A DNA stretch of 64,000 nt from Phorcus lineatus (GCA_921293015.1 OV121086.1:32363194-32427193); one strand, 5' to 3'. Positions 26,401-41,400 are shown, counted from the stretch's first letter. The notes: a model not told the origin generated them from the letters alone. Translations and numbers: made by a program.

Positions 26401-29400
26401 TTCTCCTTTATATTTTAATTTCAGAAATGGACACATGTTCAACAAAGATAATAATCTCAAACGATATCAGATCCCTTGATTTTCTAAACCATTTACTTTG
26501 CGCAAAGTCATTCAGTCACAATCCTGGCATTTTTTCTGTGTCTGGATAGCGTTCTTCAGTCTCTTTATGACACTGTGTATATAGTAGGTATTTTCCCTAA
26601 ACTTATAAACCACGTCACCTGGAACTGTCTGATAAATCTGTCTGCTTGACCGCACACAGTTTTTTGTCTGATCTCCTCGCAGTGTGTGGTCAAGCACAGT
26701 GAAGGTGAACCATACATGCTTAAAACTGTCCAGTCAAGATTTTGTTTTAGATGAAAAAATTTTTTCTTTACTTTTACAACACTGAGCTAATTTGGAAAAA
26801 AAAGAAGAATTTTCTTTCGAGGGCTAGTGTAGTTTAGTTCAGTAGAGATGAGGTAGAACTGCCAAAAACTGTCCAGTGAAGATTTTATTTTGATAAAATT
26901 CTTTCTTTACTTTAAATATGCTCAGTGAAGATTTTATTTTTGATAAAATTCTTTCTTTACTTTAAATATGCTGTGAGATAATTTGATATGAAAAAATAGT
27001 TGTTCTTCAAAGACTAGTGTAGCTTTGTCATTATAGTAGACCTGCCAAAAACTGTCCAGTGAAGATTTTATTTTTGATAAAATTCTTTACTTTAAATATG
27101 CTGTGAGATAATTTGATATAAAAAATAGATGTTCTTCAAAGACTAGTGTAGCTTTGTCATTATAGTAGACCTGCCAAAAACTGTCCAGTGAAGATTTGGT
27201 TTTGAGACAATTCTTTCATTACTTTAAATATGCTGTTGGTTACTTTGATAAAAAATATTGTTTTTCTTTCGAAGGCTTGTGTAGTGTAATGTTGTAGTGT
27301 AGTGTAGTTCAGTATAGTACATATGAGAGAGGCCTGCGAAAAACTGTCCACTAAAGATTTTGTTTTCAATGTTTCTTTCTTCAACTTTACCTATGCTAAG
27401 AGCTATTTTGATAAAAAAAATAATTAAAATTTCAAAGCCTAGTGTATAAAAGGCATGACGGAGACCTGCCACAACTGTCAAATGAAGATTTTGTTTTGTT
27501 ACAATTTGTTCCTTTCCTTCTAGCTATGCTGAGAGATAATTTGAATTTTTAAAAAAGATTTATCAAAAAGGGAAAATTAGAATGTCAGAATATACTAGAC
27601 ATGCGAGAGGCCTGCGAGAAATTGTGGGGAAAATTTTGTTTTTGTAAACATCCTATTTTTACTATTATGATGTTGTGAGCTAATTTGATAAAAACTATCT
27701 ATTCTTCAAAGGAGAATGTTGCCCAGCATGGCATGAAGATGCTGTTTTCTTCCATGATCTAATTATGAATTTAATACATCATGGTCTGGCGGAAAACAAA
27801 TTTTGAAATACCATTCATGAAATATATAAATATCTATTTCCAACTTAACCTTTATAATTGAAACATTACATTTTTCATAACTTTGAATGTTTTTAGAGGT
27901 GTATAAAGATCTATTAAACTGAAAAAGTGTATTTGAAAATGTTATGAATAGCTAAACTATTTCTCAATCAATGCAAGAGACTGTTAAACGTCGCCAACAA
28001 CATAATTTTCTAAAACGGGTGTGGTGAGCATGAAATATCCATTTGCAATATCAATTTTTATATTTTCTCATCTGTGAAGATAAGGACTATTAATCTATTG
28101 TATGAAATAAACTGTGACATTTTGACATATCTTATGGGGGTTTTTTTATATACAGGAGATTAAAATTGCTCAATGAGAAACCTTCAGTGACAAGATTTGC
28201 TAAAAGGGAAAACTAGATTGAATAGAAGGCCTTAAGTATTTTAGATATATGATTATTGCACTTGTATAATGTAGGTTATTACTAAGACATATATGATAAG
28301 TGATGATATTAAGTGTTTGAGATTCATGCAAAAAGATGTTGATTGTACAAAGGAAATGTAGGATCCATATTCAATGGATGGATAAAAGATTTGTGATATT
28401 TCTCAAATTTTAGAATTGGATGTTTTTAAAATATTCCCAATAAGAGTGTAATGAAATCGATCCCACTTGACAACTTCAGTTCTGGAATCTTTTCATTTGG
28501 TTTGAACTATTGCATTTAAAATTGCAGTTTTCAAGGTGGCTTATTTTCAAGCATTATCTTATATCTTAAAATATTTCCCCCCTATTCATTTTCTCAATTT
28601 TACAGATAAAACATGTTGGTCCATGGTCACATGGGTACGGGTCAAGTGTGTGATATGCATGTGGGGAGGTGTTGCCTTTACACATGTCCAGTGTGGTTAT
28701 TGAAGGGTTTGACTTGACCCAAGGCAGAGTCCAGTACATTCTTTGTGTAGACTGAGGCATGTCCATGAATGAGGCCCTTGACCAGGGTGGAGAGGACAAA
28801 CACAGTGGACAGTGGCCAAGAGGTCAACTCAGTGATTGTCCACTGGAGCAAACAGGGGAGTTAATGGAATAGCCCCTTCAGAAATTAGGTCTCCATTGGG
28901 GAGGTGTTTGGAACAGCCTAGCTGATTTTAGGGAGGTGTTTGGAACAGCCATAAAATAGATCAATGAATGCATGGTGATATATATAGCATTGTTTTACCA
29001 ACATTATCAGTTTTTTTTAGCGTGTGCCCATGATGTTTAAAGCAAAACACCTGACATGTTACCTTTTACACAAGAATGGCATACAATTACATATAATTTG
29101 TTTTGTAGAGATCCCAATAGAACCTTTGCCATATCTGATTGATTCTTGGAATTCGTAGAGATGTCTTTACATTCTTCACTGAGTCATAAAACAAACAAAG
29201 AATAAAAATGTTGTTGAAAAATCCAGAAATGACCATAGGAGTGTATTTCCTTCAAAATTGTATTCTTCTATCATCAAGGCATTTCCCCGTCTGAATGGTA
29301 TTTCCATGTTACAATGGTATTTCCATAACCAACATCTGTGGATGCTAGTCTGTGTTAAGTCTCTTCAATGATGACCCAAGTTGCTTTATGATTTGATATC

Positions 29401-32400
29401 TGGACCATAACTCAAAATTCTTCAATGATGTCTCTAAAACTTTAGTGTATATATGGAGCAAGTTGTTGGCTAGTGCATTTTGATACCAGGTTGATACTTT
29501 TAGAAACAAGTAACAAATATGTTTTCCAAGCTGATTTCCGGCCTGTAAGATTTTAAGGGTTAACACTTAGTCTCTGAATCACATGGTAACAAACCAGCAT
29601 GAGTAACCAAGAGGAAACAACCAGGATTTGTTAGTGGCTTAAGATAGGCCATTCCCAGTCCGGCAGGCAAAGGGTTAAATATTTTTGAGAAAATCAATAC
29701 TTAACTCAACATTGGAAAATGTCATATTTTTTGGGAGGGCATTATAAAAAATAGATTAAGATATTTTAATAAATTTTCCGTGAAGGAAATGATGAAAATT
29801 TTCAGAAATCAAATAATTTTATTTGATGCCATAAATACTTTAATTTACAAGTGGTGCAGACAGGGAATTGGTGTTTCTCATGGCTTCCATGTTGAGGGGA
29901 CAAGATGCAAGTCTATGTCAGGGGAAGCTAATAAGGATAGATGTTGCACTGAAGTTCACATAGCTGACAAGCAGATGTAAGATTATGAAATGAGTCTCTT
30001 GCTGAGAACTAGACTCCTCTTAGTCTCCTGTTGTGGTTCCCGGAACATCATTAAAAACCTTAGCCAGTTTTACAACCTGGAATTTTTCAGAAAAATGTAC
30101 AGCCTTCCATTAAATACAGTTATCATTTAACAAGTTAACGATTCCGTATAAAACAAGTGAAATTGAAAATTATTCACAAGTTTTAAAAAGATAGTAATAA
30201 ATGATAGGAAGTTTATTATTTTGGTTATTTTGGGCTTCCTGAGTCAGTATCGAGTTTGACTATGAAGAGTCCATTTTTCTAGTTTTCAAGGACTCAAAAG
30301 AAGGAGAACACATTTACTTGTTTAAGAAAATGAAAACTGTTAATCATATGAGAAGCAATTTGATCAACATTATAATGACAAAACATTTATCTTATACGAT
30401 AGTATGTAAGTTATCTTGTACAAAAGCTGTGAATTTGGAAATGATAAAACAAATGAAATTACTAATGAAAATAAGAATTAAACCGTCCAACTATCTCCGC
30501 CCACACATATTATAAGCGTCAGTAAAACATTGAAATTGAAACGGTAGATCTCGTAAACTGCCACGGAAAATTGAAAGCTCATGAAATGATACAGTCAAAT
30601 TTGTTTTGCATGAATTCATCTTGATACATATACTTGTAACACTGACAGGATCACAAAGGAACACAAAGCTTATAATAAGTTCAGAGGGAGAACTGTACAA
30701 TAGCCTTATATAGCCAGAAATAACCCTATTTGACTCGTTTCAATAACCTTTAGAACATGTGCTGACGACAGTGGCAGATTCAGTGTTAAAAAGGAGGGGG
30801 TGTCACCTGTTTTTTGAAAAAGTATAAATTTTGCATTTTTGGGGGTTTGGGTTGGGTGTGTAACCTCTTGAAGTAAAACCAACACAATCTTACCACACAA
30901 CCCCTCCCCACCCAACTTTTGATATGTGCAACTTTTGAAAGACATATTTTTAGTTTCATTTAAAAAGGATAAGTTCATCATGACACCTACCCTTAATAAG
31001 AAATGTAAAAGTGAACATTAGTAGGTCAAGGGAAACAACTCTAATTTCAAACTTTTGAAAGACCAGGACAGACAGACAGGCAGTTATAAACCTTTACAGC
31101 TTTCCCTGCAGGGGTTTAAAATGCACATCTCGCTCATTGACATTCGCCATTTCAAAGTCATTGAACTTTTATCTCAAGAGTTGAATGAATCAAACCAACA
31201 AGACAGTTGTGATCGGTGGGTAACCACAGTTTCCTGTTTTCCTCCTTCACTCTAACTGCTTCCTTCCTTCCTTCCTTCCTTCCACAGTCATCTACACAGT
31301 ATCTTCTGTATTTGAGACAGTGGACGAATGTATGTGTATAGAATCCGTCACCCACTGGTTTTGTATTTATATAACCAAAACACTGAATCAGAAGTTATTT
31401 ATACTGAACAAAATAAGTCCGGATAACCCTCATTTTCTATAATGAAATATCTAATGGATCGGCAACATTGTCTGCAGTAGAGAACTGTTCTACTGGCAGT
31501 GAGGTTTAGGTGCTTAATTTCAGCGCAGTACCACCCATGGTTTGCTAGTTCCAGCCGATGCGTGTAGGCTTCACCGCAATACATAGCCATAATGGTGTTG
31601 CAGGCTTTCTCCCTGCAGTAATACTAGCAGCGGTGATATAAACCCCAAAATATCTTGACTAGCATTGTGGTTTGTGGGATTGTGGTTTGAAAAAGCTGTA
31701 AACCCTTCTAAAACTTATGTTTATTCCTAATGCTGGAATGTGTTCCACCCAGAAACACTTATATTATACCCTCATTTCATCTTGCATACCTTCAAGAAAA
31801 ACATTTCTTTTAATGAAAAAAAGATAAAATTCCCTTGAATTTGAATCGAAGATGGACATTACCAGTAAACGATGTTGGGTTTCAAGAGTTAATACTTGGT
31901 AATGTTTAAAAAAATCCTAAAAGATATTTTTCACACGAAGGAAATTCCTCGAATTTTGAATGATTAATTCTAAGAATATTTTGTGACACAGCTCATTTCC
32001 TGTCCATAATCTAAACAATTCATGTTCCGTTTTAGTTCCTTATAATCAGTTGACATCATGTATCAGATATGCAACATGTGAAACAGCTGCTGAAAGCTAA
32101 GGTATAAACTTATTCATGGTAAAAAATGAGAAATGATAAATAAAGGAATGTAGTCAGCTATTCATGAAATGTATATTCTTTTCACAGCTGAACACTTTCC
32201 TTCAATTGTGTTGTAGAGTTAACATTAGGTTATGAAATAAGTATATGATAAATATTAATTAAGTACCTTTGTAACCAGACAATTATTATGGTACTTTTGG
32301 TAGCCCAACTAATGAAGCAAGTGGTGAAAATGTTTATTCTTTTCACAGCTTAATAGTTTCCTAAAGTTGTGTTGTAGAGTTAACATTTAGGTGAAGAAAT

Positions 32401-35400
32401 AAGTATATGATAAATATTAATTAAGTACCTTTGTAACCAGACAATTATTATAGTACTTTTGGTAGCCCAACTAATGAAGCAAGTGGTGAAAATGTTTATT
32501 CTTTTCACAGCTTAATAGTTTCCTAAAGTTGTGTTGTAGAGTTAACATTAGGTGAAAAAATAAGTATATGATAAATATTAATTAATTAAGTACCTTTGTA
32601 ACTAGACAATTATTATGGTACCTTTGGTAGCCCAACTAATGAAGCAAGTGGTGAAAGCTCCAATATAGCCCTGTTATCAGAACTGGGTTGTGTGTATGTC
32701 AACAAGACCGTAGTAGGCCTGAATACATAGAACAGGTGTATGTAGGTATGTAGGTAATAATATCAAACAGATGGACGTAAAACAGGTGTACGTAGGTTTG
32801 TAAGGAATAATATCAAACACATGGACAATATCAGTGCTGTCTTTATAAAGTTTTGAATTTATCCACTGAGTTTATTATTATCTTTATAAATGTTCATGTT
32901 ATAATTGAATACGTTGCCTTTGAAACATTTCTTATCATTCTTTGCATAGGATCAATGATTGAATTAATTAGAATTTTTAATTCCCTGGAATTTGTTTTTG
33001 AGAAATTAATATTAAGTATGTATAAAATCAATCTTGGATGCGAGATTGCTATGTGTTTAGATAAAGGAAAAACTTATCTTCAGAACATGTTTCTGAAAAT
33101 ATTTAAACATTTTCAAGAAAATATTATTTCTCATGTAATGAAAAAGACAAAGAAATGTTTAATAAATGAAAGTATTGACATCAAATTGTAGACTGATTTA
33201 GTCAAAATGGTTGACAACCTTTCATAATCAGTTGAACTTCAAGGGGTAACAAGAGATAGGTATTTATATAAGTATGTAAGTAACATTTAACAGGTGAAGA
33301 TTGTCAGTATGGGATGATGGTGTTTTGCTGATTCAGCAACCTTGTGCGGTCAAACATAACAAATAGAGGTTGAAACAGAGAACTATTGTTTACCCCTATC
33401 TATTGATTCATTTATATTCTAGTATGACTTTCATTAGCCCATGGCTATCTTGTTTGTTTTTAAGTTTTTTTAATTTTTCATTTGATAAAATTTTACCCAT
33501 TGTAACAATTTTGAATCATATAAGGTATGATTATGGATTTGAAAATTTGCTACGATTGCTTATGAAATCTTTGTATTGCTTAGAAAACAATGTCTTACAA
33601 TCTGTAAAATTTGTTTTCCTTTTTCATCGTATCCCTTTATTTCCATAAGAAAACATACTACATTGTGTGAGGAAATCATAAAAAATTATTGATGCAGAAA
33701 TAGGTGAGCACTAACCATATCTGGGATTAAGGCATTCTCTTTTGAATTTTGCTCAAAGTTTCAGATGTGCCTATTCCACATGCGAGTATTTGAGGAATTA
33801 ATATTTACTTATACATTATGGATATTCAGTATCCCATAATTTTCAGATGGATGCATGATGAATGAAAGCTTAAATTCTCATCTCAAGTTCACACACACAT
33901 ATATCCGCTTGTGGTAAATGGGCTGACAATTTTTTGCAAGAGTTTAAATAGTCATAGTTAGCTGTTTCACCGACATGATTCATGAAGTCAAACACTTAAT
34001 GTAAAGTCATGTTGAAGGGTCTTAAAACAGTAGCAGGAAAAGCTCACTTGATTCTGTTAACCCCCCTGATGCCGCTTTACCCTTTACTGGTTCTTTGATG
34101 GGTGGCTCTGTGAGCAAGAGGGTTAACTCTTTAAAAAGCTTCTGTAGACTATAGTGAGTTGATTGTTTGCATAAGAGCATTTGGGGGAGGGAGTTGTGTT
34201 GGGTTGACATAACTACAGAATTACTCATATATGACATTTCTGAACAAATTGAAAATACTGGGTATTCCATTCTTGGTTTACAGTTTCAAAGATTTTGAGT
34301 AATGATGATAAATTAAGAGAGTAGTCAATGATTCAATCAGTGATATATTATTGATCTTATTTCAGATTTAAATGTAAAGATCACGCTTTGTCAACATTTG
34401 TCAACGGACAGTTCATACCATTTAATTCATCTTTAGATTCTATAATGATATGATATACATATTTAGTAAATCAATTTAAAAGGATTATTTTAGGTTATAT
34501 ACATACACACATAAGAAAAGCAACACACTGATTTATGGTGAGGATAGCACAGTGTTTAGTCACTTCAACCTCTGATCAAAAGCTCTTGGTCCAAAACACA
34601 GTATGAACTTTTTTTTAAATTAACTACTGTTCTGTCCTACACACAATTAACCTGCAAGTGTAACTGGAATTCTTTGTTTTTATTCGAAATGTGACACTAG
34701 TTTCAACACAAGGCAAACAATCAGTGATGTCACAGGAATTTTATATGTATTTCATGTGATATATAGATTTAAAGAAAGTACACTTAAGATTCCATGAGAT
34801 TAAAAAAAAAATTCATTTTCAATTTGAAAATATATATTAAAGCACTTGATTCTTGAATTCTGTTTGATGAGAGTTCTCTCCCTTGATTCAGGTGCTGTAG
34901 GTCAAGGCGGTCGCCAACCTCGTTGTGAGCAGGGCAGTTGTTACCCAGCAACAGGGGATCTTCTCATTGGTCGAGGACCACAGTTGTCCGCGACTTCAAC
35001 ATGTGGTTTGGAACGACCACAAAGATACTGTGTTGTGTCGTATTTAGAAAAGAAGACCAAGTGTTTTCAGTGCGATTCTCGCCAACCTTTTCAAACACAA
35101 GTTCATGAAAACAGTCATCGAATTGAAAACATAGTGTCGTCATTCAAAGACCGACAGGATCGGTGGTGGCAAGCTGAAAATGGAATAGAAAATGTTTCAA
35201 TTCGTTTGGATTTGGAAGCCGAGTTTCATTTTACTCATTTAATCATGACCTTCAAGACATTCAGGCCGAAAGCCATGTTTATTGAGCGATCTTACGATTT
35301 TGGTAAAACATGGAAAGTTTATCGCTACTTTGCTCAGAATTGTCGTCGGTCCTTCCCTGGGGTGCCACGAGGTCCAGTTCGGTCTCTAACTGACGTTATC

Positions 35401-38400
35401 TGTGTCCGAAAATACTCAATGGAAACGCCATCAACGGAAGGAGAGGTCAGTGATCAATATTTCATTTATTTTTGTCAAAGTTATTAGATTACTCAAATTT
35501 ATCAGAAAAAGATTTACTCAATTGAAATTTAGATGAGATTATAAGATGATTTCAATAAGGTGTCTCTAAATCGCAAAATTTTATTCTCTAAAATATTGAA
35601 ATATTTTGCATTCTTGTAACACATGATTTGCCTACTTGTTAAGTGTTATAAAATTACAGCTTTGAGTCTTTGATTTTCCAATTAACCTGAATCGTTATCA
35701 ATGTAATTTTGAAAATATTTTAAAAACTTTTTTCTTTTGCAATAACCTTTATTCAAAATGTATTTTCTGTTTTAGTTGTTTTCCATATATGATAATTACC
35801 TATAATAATTGCCAGTGCATTTTCTTGGACTAATTCCTCTCTGAATGAGTTATGATTATGGCAAAGAACACTCAGGGTCTAGAGTAGGGATGTAGGTCGA
35901 TTGGTACTGTGTTCGCCATTTCATGAAAGGTTTAGGTTTGATTCCTTGCTGCGTCTTAAAAGAACATGAGGAATGAAGATGTCGAGTCTATGCCTAGCAC
36001 TAAGCTTTATAAGGAAAGAAAAACTAGCACTGCATTGTTGCAGCCAAGTGCTGTTGCCCTAAAAGAATATCTAAAATAGAGTTTTGGCAAATATCGGGAA
36101 TCGTGGTACTAAATCAGATGATATAAGTATCATGATACATTCTCTCTACTTAGATACATATTGTCAACTTAAAAAATATATATAAAATTTGCCTTAAAGG
36201 CATTGCATGTGTAAAACTGTTTTGGTATTTTCTTTAATTAAAAGGGTTTGAAATGAGCATGACATGTATTCTATCAAATCGTATTGTTATGAAATATCGT
36301 GATGCATTTCATATTTTGAAATGTCTTGTGTTTGCACAGTTCTAGTCAGCATTTACTTATATTGAGGAAAGAATCATTTTTATAATCAGTTATTATGTAG
36401 TTAAAAAGATAATATTGATGTATTGCAGGTTATTTTCCGAGTGCTGCCGCCTTTCATCCCAATCCAGGACCCGTACAGCGAAGAGGTCCAGGATCTTCTT
36501 AAACTGACCAATCTGAGAGTCAACTTCACGGAGCTTCACACCCTTGGTAGGCAAACCTTGTAATAAAGGGGTGGGAGTTGTTTGTGCTTTAGGCTGGGAG
36601 TTCCCAAACTTGGTCTGCAATGAAGAACTATTCTACATGCAGTAAGGTTTGGGCGTAAGGGTACACTGAATTTCAGTGCAGTATGATCCACGGTTTGCTA
36701 GTTCCAGCCAATGCTCACAGGTAACTTTGTCTGCAGTAGAGAACTGTTCAGTCTGATTAAAATCGACCGTGTTCTGAGGAATTTAATGTTTTTTTAAATG
36801 ACTCTAGCGGGGGGGGGGGGAGGGGGGGGGCAATTTTTTGCAAGAGTTTAAATAGTCATAGTCAGCTGTTTCACCGGATAACTGCGATCAAGGTTAACGA
36901 ATGGTATATGGGAGTTACTTGCCCCTAGCTACCGATACTGAATGCTTTTGCCGCACGCATTGTGATTGGTTAGCTTAGTTTACGTAAGAACGTGCGCTAC
37001 AGTAGGCTGCGGTCAGACCGTTGTGGAGAGGATAGCCTAGACAGATAGAGTTCGAATCTGGTTAGAGTCATTATTTTGAAACTTTTATTCCTCGGAACAC
37101 GGTCGATTTTAATCAGAGTGAGAACTGTTAAACCTGCAGTAAGGTTTGGGTGCAAGGCTACACTGAATTTCAGTGCGATACCACCCATGGTTTGCTAGTT
37201 CCAGCCGATGCTCGCAGATTTTTGCCATATTGTGTAGTGACAATAGTGTTGTGGTTTTTCTCCCTGTAATGATTATGGCAGCCGTGGTAAAAGTGAAATA
37301 CTCATCAAAATTCTAAATGTTACAAGGAAGACCATTGAAAATTTATTTCTGCCAACAAAAGTTTTGTTGTATCAAAAATTAATTTTCCAACTACACTTCC
37401 AACCCTGTACCCTGATGTCGTTTTGTTAATTTGTATTTAGAACAAAATAAACTTTGATGGAATTAAGGAATTCACAAACTTTAGATACCCATAAGAAATT
37501 CATAGTTGAATGTTTAGATAACTGTATTCCGAAAAATTGTGTCTTGCTCTATTTGAAAATATTCCCTTTCCAGGTGACACCCAGCTGGACAGTAGGTCGG
37601 AAATCAAGGAGAAGTACTATTACTCACTCTACGACATGACGGTCCGTGGTAGCTGCTCGTGTTACGGCCACGCTTCTCGGTGTTTGCCTGTACCAGGATA
37701 TGAAACTCACGATAACATGGTAAACCATTCTGATAAACAATTGGTGAAACATAACCAGTTTCATATTGATCATGTGTTTAAATCTTCTGAACCCCCTCCC
37801 CTGAATCGGGCACTGTTTAATATTGCATTCTAAGAGTGCCAAAGAACTGTTATCAAACTTGTGTAAACCCTCAGTTTCATTCACGCTGCTTTGTCAGAGC
37901 ATATTAATTGCAAGGATCCTAACAAAACTATGTATTACACTGTCCTAAAATCTGGCACTAGGATGATAGTTCTGATGAGCTTCAACATGAGGTAAATAAC
38001 CATCGGTAACCATAGCGATGTGAGGGAAATCCTGTGAGGACAATCAGGACCTTTTGGGAGATTGATGAATAAATATACCCTAATAGACAGGATCAATCGG
38101 GCCCTTCAAATATACCCTTAATTATAGAAAATGAATCTCAGATAGTCAGGATGAATTTGATCAATCAAAACAAGACGGCAAGTGTCCATTTTTTTGGACA
38201 TCGAACCAAGTTGTTGAAACTCCAATAAAAAGATTTGCATTGTTCAGTTCTTATGCTTGTTCTTCAGGTGCATGGCATGTGCGAGTGTGCTCACAACACA
38301 AGGGGTCTCAACTGTGAGTTGTGTCAGGAATTCTACAATGATTTGCCATGGCAACCAGCTCGCAGGAACCAACCAAATGCTTGCAAAAGTAAGAAAATTT

Positions 38401-41400
38401 AATGTTTTTGTCAGAGATGTGGACCTCCTTAAGATCATTTTACCAAATCAGGGTCCTGTTGCACAAAACACAATGTATTCTCAGTGATTAATTTTCTCCC
38501 AGTTCTCTTGAGAAGATCACATCTTTTTATATGTCTCTATGTATCTTATCAGTGTAGGAAACTTACCAGAAAAGTCTACCAGACACCAGGGCTGGTAACT
38601 TTGAAAACTAACCAGCCCTCCATTGAAGTTGCCAGTCCTATTTTAGTTGAATATTTTTCCTCAGCAATAATTAATTATGAAGTAAATTTCAGGCTTTCAT
38701 ATCTATTCTATTTCAAAACTTACAAACATTGCTGTGAAATAATGCCATCGTGTCTCAAATTAGTACAACAGGTGACTTTAGTTTTTTCATACTCTTATTT
38801 TATAATTATTCTGTCGTTCATACGTTTATTTAATTGTTTCTCTTGGCAAACCAAGACGTTACATGATACATCTATGACAGACAGATTTTATTCGACCCTT
38901 GGCCAATATAGTATATGTGTAAAACGTAAGTATAATATATATGCAAACCAATTATCAATTATAATGTTTTCTTATCTGAGATATGTGGTACAACAGAAGA
39001 GCTAACTTAAATAACAAATTAAGACTTTCAATGTGCAGTAACATACAGAATTTATTTTTGGAAGATTGCTATAGAAAAAGCATGGCAGATATTTAATTCA
39101 GATTTCTAAATCGAAATTGGGTATTTATTATGTTTATGATTTTGGCAAAACGTGCTTCTGTTACTTTGAAGCTGTGAGCGTCACATCTAAATTTAGTGAG
39201 GGCACGTCTCAGTTGTGCTAACTAGATTTCAGAAAGATAAACAATATTTAAAATCCGAATAAAAATTTACACAGGTTGATGACGATATTTCATTAAAACC
39301 AGTCTTTTCGGTAAATATCTTTACATCCCTGTTTGAATAGCTGAATAAAATATTTGGTATTACTTACATAATATATATACATTTATATTCGAAGTCATGG
39401 TTTCAAAGATATATAAAGTTCTTAACGAACTTTCAGCATCTGAGCGCTGTCATTTTATACAGCCATAGCCAGTTGCAAGCCTTGCTACGATTGGCTGATT
39501 AATTATCGTTAACCAATAGACGTGCATCTCTTATGAATGCAATCATCTTGACACAGTCTCAAAGAAATTGACTCGATTCGCATCGCGACTGATAACCACT
39601 TAATAGTTTTTTGCGTCTTAAATATTTATTCAAATGGCAATGCAGAAATTGTCGACATAGATTGGATTTAATGATAATATGAACCCGACCATCGGACGGG
39701 TAAGATTTATTTTGTGCCCGCCCTCAACAAAATTAACCCGTCTCGGGCGTTCGGGCGGGCGGTAGTTTCCTACACTGATCTTATGTTTAATGATATATGT
39801 ACAATTGGCATCAAAAGAATTTGTGTTTTTCTTCTTCAAAGCTAAAATATCATGATATTTTTTCCCAGAATGCAACTGCAACAATCACGCTTCCAAGTGT
39901 CACTTTGACCCGGCTGTGTTCGAAGTTACTGGACGTATTAGCGGCGGTGTCTGTGACGACTGTCAGCACAACACACAGGGGCGTAACTGTGAGGAATGTA
40001 AACCCTTCTTCTTCCAGGATCCCAACAGGGATATCCGTGACCCTGACATCTGTCAGCGTAAGTGGAAGCAGTCCTTTAACCATGTATCAGCAGAAGACAA
40101 AATTGATTGTCTTTCCTGTTACCTTTAAGCCTTTTCTCGCTTCATATTCTAATTAAAAAGGTACTGATACACCACATACTATGAATTCGTCTTTTAAATT
40201 TTCCTGCTTCATCAGCATATTTGTTTGGGTAGCTTCTACAAAAACCGTCATATTCTTTTGACAATGGTTACTCAATGCCATTTAAAGCCAAAATTTTCAG
40301 CCGATGAAAACAAAATATTTCATACTCAACACACAGTTGTCGAGCCTCTTCTGCAAATGGTGTAGATCTCTTCGTGAAAGTTTGGCTGCAAGAAAGCGCA
40401 GCCTTTGATAAATTTGAAATTAAATAATCTTGTTGTGCCACTGTCAAAATCTGAAAATCAGATATTATGGTAATGGCACTGCGATAATTTTCATACCGGC
40501 AAACTGCCTGTTGTTTGCAGCAATCGCTTTTATTGATATGATTGACACTAGCAAGTCATTTCATTGGCTGATGATAAATAGTGGTACAAGGGGTTTTGCT
40601 GTAAGGCTATCAGGGTATTTATTATATGATCAAAGATTTGTATCAATTGTACAGAAGTCTATAATTGTATGATATAGGACCTATACAAATACATATAGAC
40701 TGATCTAGCAGGATGTTTCATTGGTCAAATTTTCAACTGTAGACCACTTCATTATTGAAAATAATGGTGATCAATGTCATTGCTGATTATTCACTAACGT
40801 AACTAATATTATTATGTAGGCTTATTTTTCCGTCATTTGATTGGTCGAGAAATGGTCACATGTCAGTCGACAGAAAAGCATATTGACTTCAGAGTCCGAC
40901 CAAAAGTGATATTGACTTGAAATAGACATAATGACGTCAAACGTCATGCTATTATTATCGTGACGTCATATGACGTCATATGATCGTCATGTTGATCCAA
41001 ATTGTTGTTCATGACTGTGGTTTTTCTTTTCTTTTCGTATTTATTTTGAAACAAAATAAAACAATTATTGACCGGTGAATTCGGTCAATACCTCTTTTTA
41101 TAGACCCGAGGAAAGCAATATTGACCGCAGACTTCGTCCTCTGTCAATATTGCTTTCCTCAGGTCTATGAAAACAGGTATTGACCTCTTCACCAGTCTAT
41201 AATTGTATAATATTGAGCACGCCTCTCTATTGTAACCACACCCATGTACTTTTACTATACAGAGCAAAAATACTCTGCATAATTATCTCCACAGTCAATA
41301 GTTAGTTTAAGGTCCTGCCATACCTCCACTATGAAGATTTTATTGCTTTTGAGAAACCAATGTGTATATAATTTGATATAAACAGGTATGTAATGGCATT

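Larger units (their letters stand above)
11450..34891 (+). other. Laminin beta intron 1 (23.4 kb)
   Basis: GT at 11450 to AG at 34891, phase 1. Holds only transposons, minisatellites and unannotatable AT-rich DNA; the repeats found are listed separately. 11450-13090, 14780-15455, 17001-18650, 20050-20838, 23425-25860, 27740-31255 and 32660-34500 show nothing that I can name. An alternative promoter or enhancers inside cannot be excluded from sequence alone. Confidence 0.75.

Noticed and set aside
32853-33191. 112-codon ORF with hydrophobic segments
   Set aside because: Composition is typical of AT-rich intron sequence; no homology recognised and no splice or regulatory context.
34846-34891. 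ATG at 34846 as the laminin start
   Set aside because: It gives no signal peptide-like leader before the LN domain and ignores a good acceptor at 34890-34891; the in-frame peptide upstream of the splice site is unlike laminin.
38484-39005. 173-codon ORF
   Set aside because: It runs across the left border of the hAT-like element, shows no known domain and has AT-rich, unbiased composition.
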